The notes under the pieces: generated by a model
What the model was told of the DNA's origin: nothing
Seen by the model: the letters and a program-made list of their open reading frames with translations, nothing else
Database searches by the model: none
Program-made: the position numbers and the translations under genes
Assembly: GCA_004172935.1 (NCBI GenBank)
Contig: SDZD01000020.1
Coordinates: 34,958-98,957, forward strand
Direction of reading: 5' to 3'
Origin: a bacterium
GTDB lineage: Bacteria; Armatimonadota; Abditibacteriia; Abditibacteriales; Abditibacteriaceae
DNA: 64,000 bases
In this document: positions 61,562 through 64,000 of the stretch, piece after piece
Layout of the letters: each line of letters opens with the position of its first letter
Position numbering within the stretch: position 1 is the first letter of the stretch

Positions 61562-62584
61562 CTACTCAGTGTGTTTCTTGACCCACTCACTGACAAACCC
61601 GGCAAATTCTTGTGGGGCGTCGAGTTGGGGCATGAGCAAAGCGTTCTCCACAACTTGCAACGAGGCGTCAGGGCGTAACGCTCCCCATTCCGAAGCGCTT
61701 TCAAAGCCGCGCGCATGGCGACCCCACACGAGCAGGGCGGGAGTGCTGGAATTTTTCCACAGTTCGCGCCACGGGGCGGCGAAACGGCCTTTTAGTAGGG
61801 CTTTCTGGGCGCGCTGTGCGCCCTTCTGGTGCGCTGCGACGTGCCACAGGCGCGCTTCGTTTTCGACTTGCGATTTGTCCCACAGGGCGAACTCGTGCGC
61901 TTCACGTTCCAGATTGGGCTTAGAGCGCCACCAGTTCAGGACGGCAGTGCCGATGATGGGAAATTCCAGCAGGCGGTCGCTGATTTCTTTTTGGGCCAAG
62001 AACTCGGCGCGTTCAGTCTGGCGTGGTTCGTCGGGGGCGCTACCATCGGGGCAGACCAGAATGAGGCCGTTAATTTGGCCACTTTCGGCGGCTTCCAGCA
62101 CGAGCGGCGCGGCGCTGCCGTGGGCGATCACGGTTGCTTTGGTGCCCACGATGTCGCGGATGAAGTCGCGCAGTTGCGCGCCAAATTCGCGCGCGTTGAG
62201 GCCTTCGGGGTTGGGGTCAGACAGGCCGTATCCCTGCCAGTCGAAGGCGTAGACGGTGAAATCATCGGCGAGCAAGTCGAACACGGCGCGCCACGAAGCC
62301 GAAGACTGGCCTGGATCGAGGGAGTGGACGAGGACGATTGGCGGGCCTTCGCCACCGATAGCGTAGGCGAGGTCGCCATAGCGCGCTGGATAGCGACCGA
62401 ACAGGCCATTGAGACGTGGCCCCATCGGAGGGGTGCGTGCCGTGATGATGGTGTTAACGGCGGCGATAGCCCCCAGAGAAAGTGCGATGGCACCGAAAGT
62501 CCAGCGCAAACCTGTGAACAGAAGCGATGGAGAATGGTCGGACGACGATTGGCGAGAAAACAACGAGCAGCGCGTAAACGACAT
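61562..62584 (-). CDS. Membrane-anchored alpha/beta-hydrolase-fold protein lacking the catalytic His
   Basis: 340 residues; an N-terminal hydrophobic helix (TFGAIALSLGAIAAVNTII), then the alpha/beta-hydrolase core: PPIVLVHSLDPGQSSASW, DWQGYGLSDPNPE, and a nucleophile turn AHGSAAP. The region where the catalytic His normally lies in the motif G-H-x-P-x-L-E-x-P reads ENALLMPQLDAPQEF, with Leu in its place. It may therefore be a non-catalytic member. Function unknown. Confidence 0.78.
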   Translation of the reverse strand: MSFTRCSLFSRQSSSDHSPSLLFTGLRWTFGAIALSLGAIAAVNTIITARTPPMGPRLNGLFGRYPARYGDLAYAIGGEGPPIVLVHSLDPGQSSASWRAVFDLLADDFTVYAFDWQGYGLSDPNPEGLNAREFGAQLRDFIRDIVGTKATVIAHGSAAPLVLEAAESGQINGLILVCPDGSAPDEPRQTERAEFLAQKEISDRLLEFPIIGTAVLNWWRSKPNLEREAHEFALWDKSQVENEARLWHVAAHQKGAQRAQKALLKGRFAAPWRELWKNSSTPALLVWGRHARGFESASEWGALRPDASLQVVENALLMPQLDAPQEFAGFVSEWVKKHTE

Positions 62585-62725
62585 GGGTTAGCCAAATCAC
62601 TTTACCAACTCATTGGGGTCGCGGTGTAAGACAAGACGCGAAGACAGGTGATTTTTCGCGGAGAATTCCCACGTAAACGGGCATTCTCTTTGCATTTAAA
62701 CGGAGAAGTCGTATTTTCAAACCAA

Positions 62726-63190
62726 ATGAAAATCTCACATAAATTCAACTCTACCTCAGCCCTGCGTGCAGGAAGCTGTGTTGTTCTAGCATCGCTTTTG
62801 GTGCCTCTTGCAGGATGCGGCTCGCCCGCAGCCCCGCCCACTGTTCAACAGCCCGCCATGAGCCGTAACACGGGCATGAGCACAAAACAGAAAGTTGTGC
62901 TTTTGGCTGGAGCGGCAGCGCTTTATTACTACTATCGCAAGTCGAAAGCGGCTAACGAAGCGAAATACAAGGGACAACAGGTTCAGTACTATCTGTCCAA
63001 GAATGGCCGTATCTACTACCGCGAACCTGGCAATCCAAAGAACGTCATTTGGGTGACGCCACCACAGAACACGATCTCGGTTCCTGAAAATGAGGCGCAG
63101 CAATATAGCCAGATTCAGGGCTACAACAATCAGAAGACAGGAAATGGGCTTGATTATTATTTCAACGGCCCCGGTGGCGGCGAGCGCTAA
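62726..63190 (+). CDS. Small lipoprotein, unknown function
   Basis: 154 residues from the ATG at 62726, lipobox LVPLAGC, a second hydrophobic stretch (KVVLLAGAAALYYYYRK) and a Tyr/Gln/Asn-rich beta region (YYLSKNGRIYYREPGNPKN). No family recognised. 39 bp before the next, Gln-rich gene, probably in one transcript. Confidence 0.65.
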   Translation: MKISHKFNSTSALRAGSCVVLASLLVPLAGCGSPAAPPTVQQPAMSRNTGMSTKQKVVLLAGAAALYYYYRKSKAANEAKYKGQQVQYYLSKNGRIYYREPGNPKNVIWVTPPQNTISVPENEAQQYSQIQGYNNQKTGNGLDYYFNGPGGGER

Positions 63191-63229
63191 TCCCATCGTG
63201 GGAAATCCAAATTCACAAGGAGTATCAAT

Positions 63230-63643
63230 ATGAATCCACTCGATCTTTTGTTCGGTCAGGTTGCAAATGCTGTTCAGCAGCACGCCGATCCTAATACACC
63301 CGGTCCCGGCTATGATGCCAATCCAGTTTTGAATGCGCTGTCTGGTATGTTCGGCCAGTATGCCCAGCAAAACGGGCAGCAGTTCTCGGGACACCAGCAG
63401 GGCCAGCAGTACGAAAATAATGGCCCCGGCATCGGGGGGCTGCTTGGCGGACTATTTGGTGGCAGTGGTGGCCAGCAGCAACAGGGCGGCAACGGCAATG
63501 TGTTGGACGCCTCGCAAGACCCATACGGCGATCCAGCCGACCAGAACGACAATAACGAGAGCTACAATCCCAATGCTGGCCCGTTTGGAAATGTTCGTCC
63601 CGCGTCGGAAGACCCGTATGGCGACCCAGCCGACCAACGCTAA
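63230..63643 (+). CDS. Gln/Gly-rich low-complexity protein with a DPYGDPADQ repeat
   Basis: 137 residues; AAGGAG is correctly spaced before the ATG. Largely disordered: Gln/Gly tracts (QQNGQQFSGHQQGQQYENN, LLGGLFGGSGGQQQQGG), and DPYGDPADQ occurs twice (about 111 and at the C-terminus). No signal peptide. No family recognised. Confidence 0.6.
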   Translation: MNPLDLLFGQVANAVQQHADPNTPGPGYDANPVLNALSGMFGQYAQQNGQQFSGHQQGQQYENNGPGIGGLLGGLFGGSGGQQQQGGNGNVLDASQDPYGDPADQNDNNESYNPNAGPFGNVRPASEDPYGDPADQR

Positions 63644-63685
63644 GCGCTAGAAGACCAGCGCTAAAGCTACATAAACCACAACAAC

Positions 63686-63719
63686 AAAAAAGCCTCCCGA
63701 ATTTTCGGGAGGCTTTTTT
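63686..63719. terminator. Bidirectional terminator
   Basis: AGCCTCCCGAA and TTCGGGAGGCT with A-tract before and TTTTTTG after. It separates the Gln-rich gene (+) from the Flp pilin gene (-). Confidence 0.93.
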
Positions 63720-63737
63720 GTTTTGATTTTTTGAGGA

Positions 63738-63902
63738 TCAGGTTGTTGCGTTGAGGTTGCTGGCCGTGCTGTTGAAGGTGTTCTTGATTTTGTTGCCCAA
63801 GAGCGTCAAAACGCCGATAACGACGATAGCGATGAGCGAGATCAGCAAACCATATTCAACGAGGGTCTGGCCCTCTTCTTCTTGCAAAAACTGTTTGATC
63901 AT
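63738..63902 (-). CDS. Flp/Fap-type (type IVb) pilin
   Basis: 54 residues: MIKQFLQEEEGQTLVEYGLL then ISLIAIVVIGVLTLLGNKI and a short polar tail NTFNSTASNLNATT. The EEEGQTLVEYGLL cleavage and methylation region, with the Glu-Tyr pair, is the Flp pilin signature; the tad system's prepilin peptidase cuts after the Gly. Major subunit of tad pili used in tight adhesion. No other tad gene is in the window; they may lie to the right. AAGGATAG lies about 17 bases upstream. Confidence 0.93.
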   Translation of the reverse strand: MIKQFLQEEEGQTLVEYGLLISLIAIVVIGVLTLLGNKIKNTFNSTASNLNATT

Positions 63903-64000
63903 GATGATTTTTGTGTGTCTATCCTTGTAAATTTGCGCGTGGTTCGGGAGTTCTAGAGTTGAGTTGGCTTCGTTTTGCCCCCGGCCTCATCTCGTCCGTT

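Noticed and set aside
1..64000. CRISPR arrays, rRNA and tRNA genes.
   Set aside because: No regularly spaced direct repeats of 25-40 bp, no rRNA-like sequence and no clover-leaf with a TTCNANNC arm was noticed. A covariance-model scan would be decisive.

Overview
The window looks like chromosomal DNA of a diderm bacterium, most plausibly from the Armatimonadota/Abditibacteriota. Two type IV prepilin-like proteins end in the H-x9-DG motif common in that group and in Planctomycetes. lpxD beside a Skp-like chaperone shows a lipid A outer membrane. Several lipoproteins carry Thr/Pro tails. The taxon is an inference; no rRNA or tRNA gene was seen.

Layout. 1-7.6 kb is a decayed zone: a beta-helix protein tail, a sugar ABC ATPase with its catalytic residues mutated, a broken zinc-ribbon gene, a comM 3' fragment, two prepilins, a 2-hydroxyacid dehydrogenase and an alpha/beta hydrolase. 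7.7-15.9 kb holds a VanW protein, a J-like/membrane/solute-binding fusion, pheT, pheS and an STN-like protein. 15.98-16.63 kb is a DUF559 gene between long inverted repeats. 16.7-24.2 kb carries a TetR-controlled drug exporter, mpg, a Ca2+/H+ exchanger, a fasciclin protein, queF and a divergent PhyH/AraC pair. 24.2-29.1 kb is a leftward cluster built around a KimA-type K+ importer and two RCK proteins. 29.3-32.7 kb encodes envelope proteins. 32.76-39.5 kb is a rightward phospho-signalling cluster: Ser/Thr kinase-FHA, pseudokinase-PP2C, glycan-binding-like protein, VWA, zinc-ribbon FHA and AIM24. 48.5-64 kb is mainly housekeeping and envelope genes: oxidoreductase, TPR lipoprotein, purT, aldo/keto reductase, lpxD/skp, epimerase, tpx, hybrid kinase and a Flp pilin.

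The main discovery candidate is the leftward block 48343-39555. A promoter-like sequence is followed at the expected start by a 272-nt region whose ends pair like retron a1/a2 repeats and which contains a perfect 44-bp hairpin like an msd. Downstream in one direction lie a WGR-PARP with an intact H-Y-E triad, a 1260-residue protein with a phage RIIA-like (GHKL-type) domain whose ATP site is degenerate, a winged-helix/SWIM protein and a retron-type reverse transcriptase (NAxxH, YADD, VTG). I read it as a multi-gene retron defence system with an ADP-ribosyltransferase as probable effector. SWIM- and HEAT-type retron partners have, as far as I recall, been tabulated before. The RIIA-like module and this ncRNA are what I would check for novelty.

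Many transcription units end in clear hairpins, several of them bidirectional, so operon limits are well marked.
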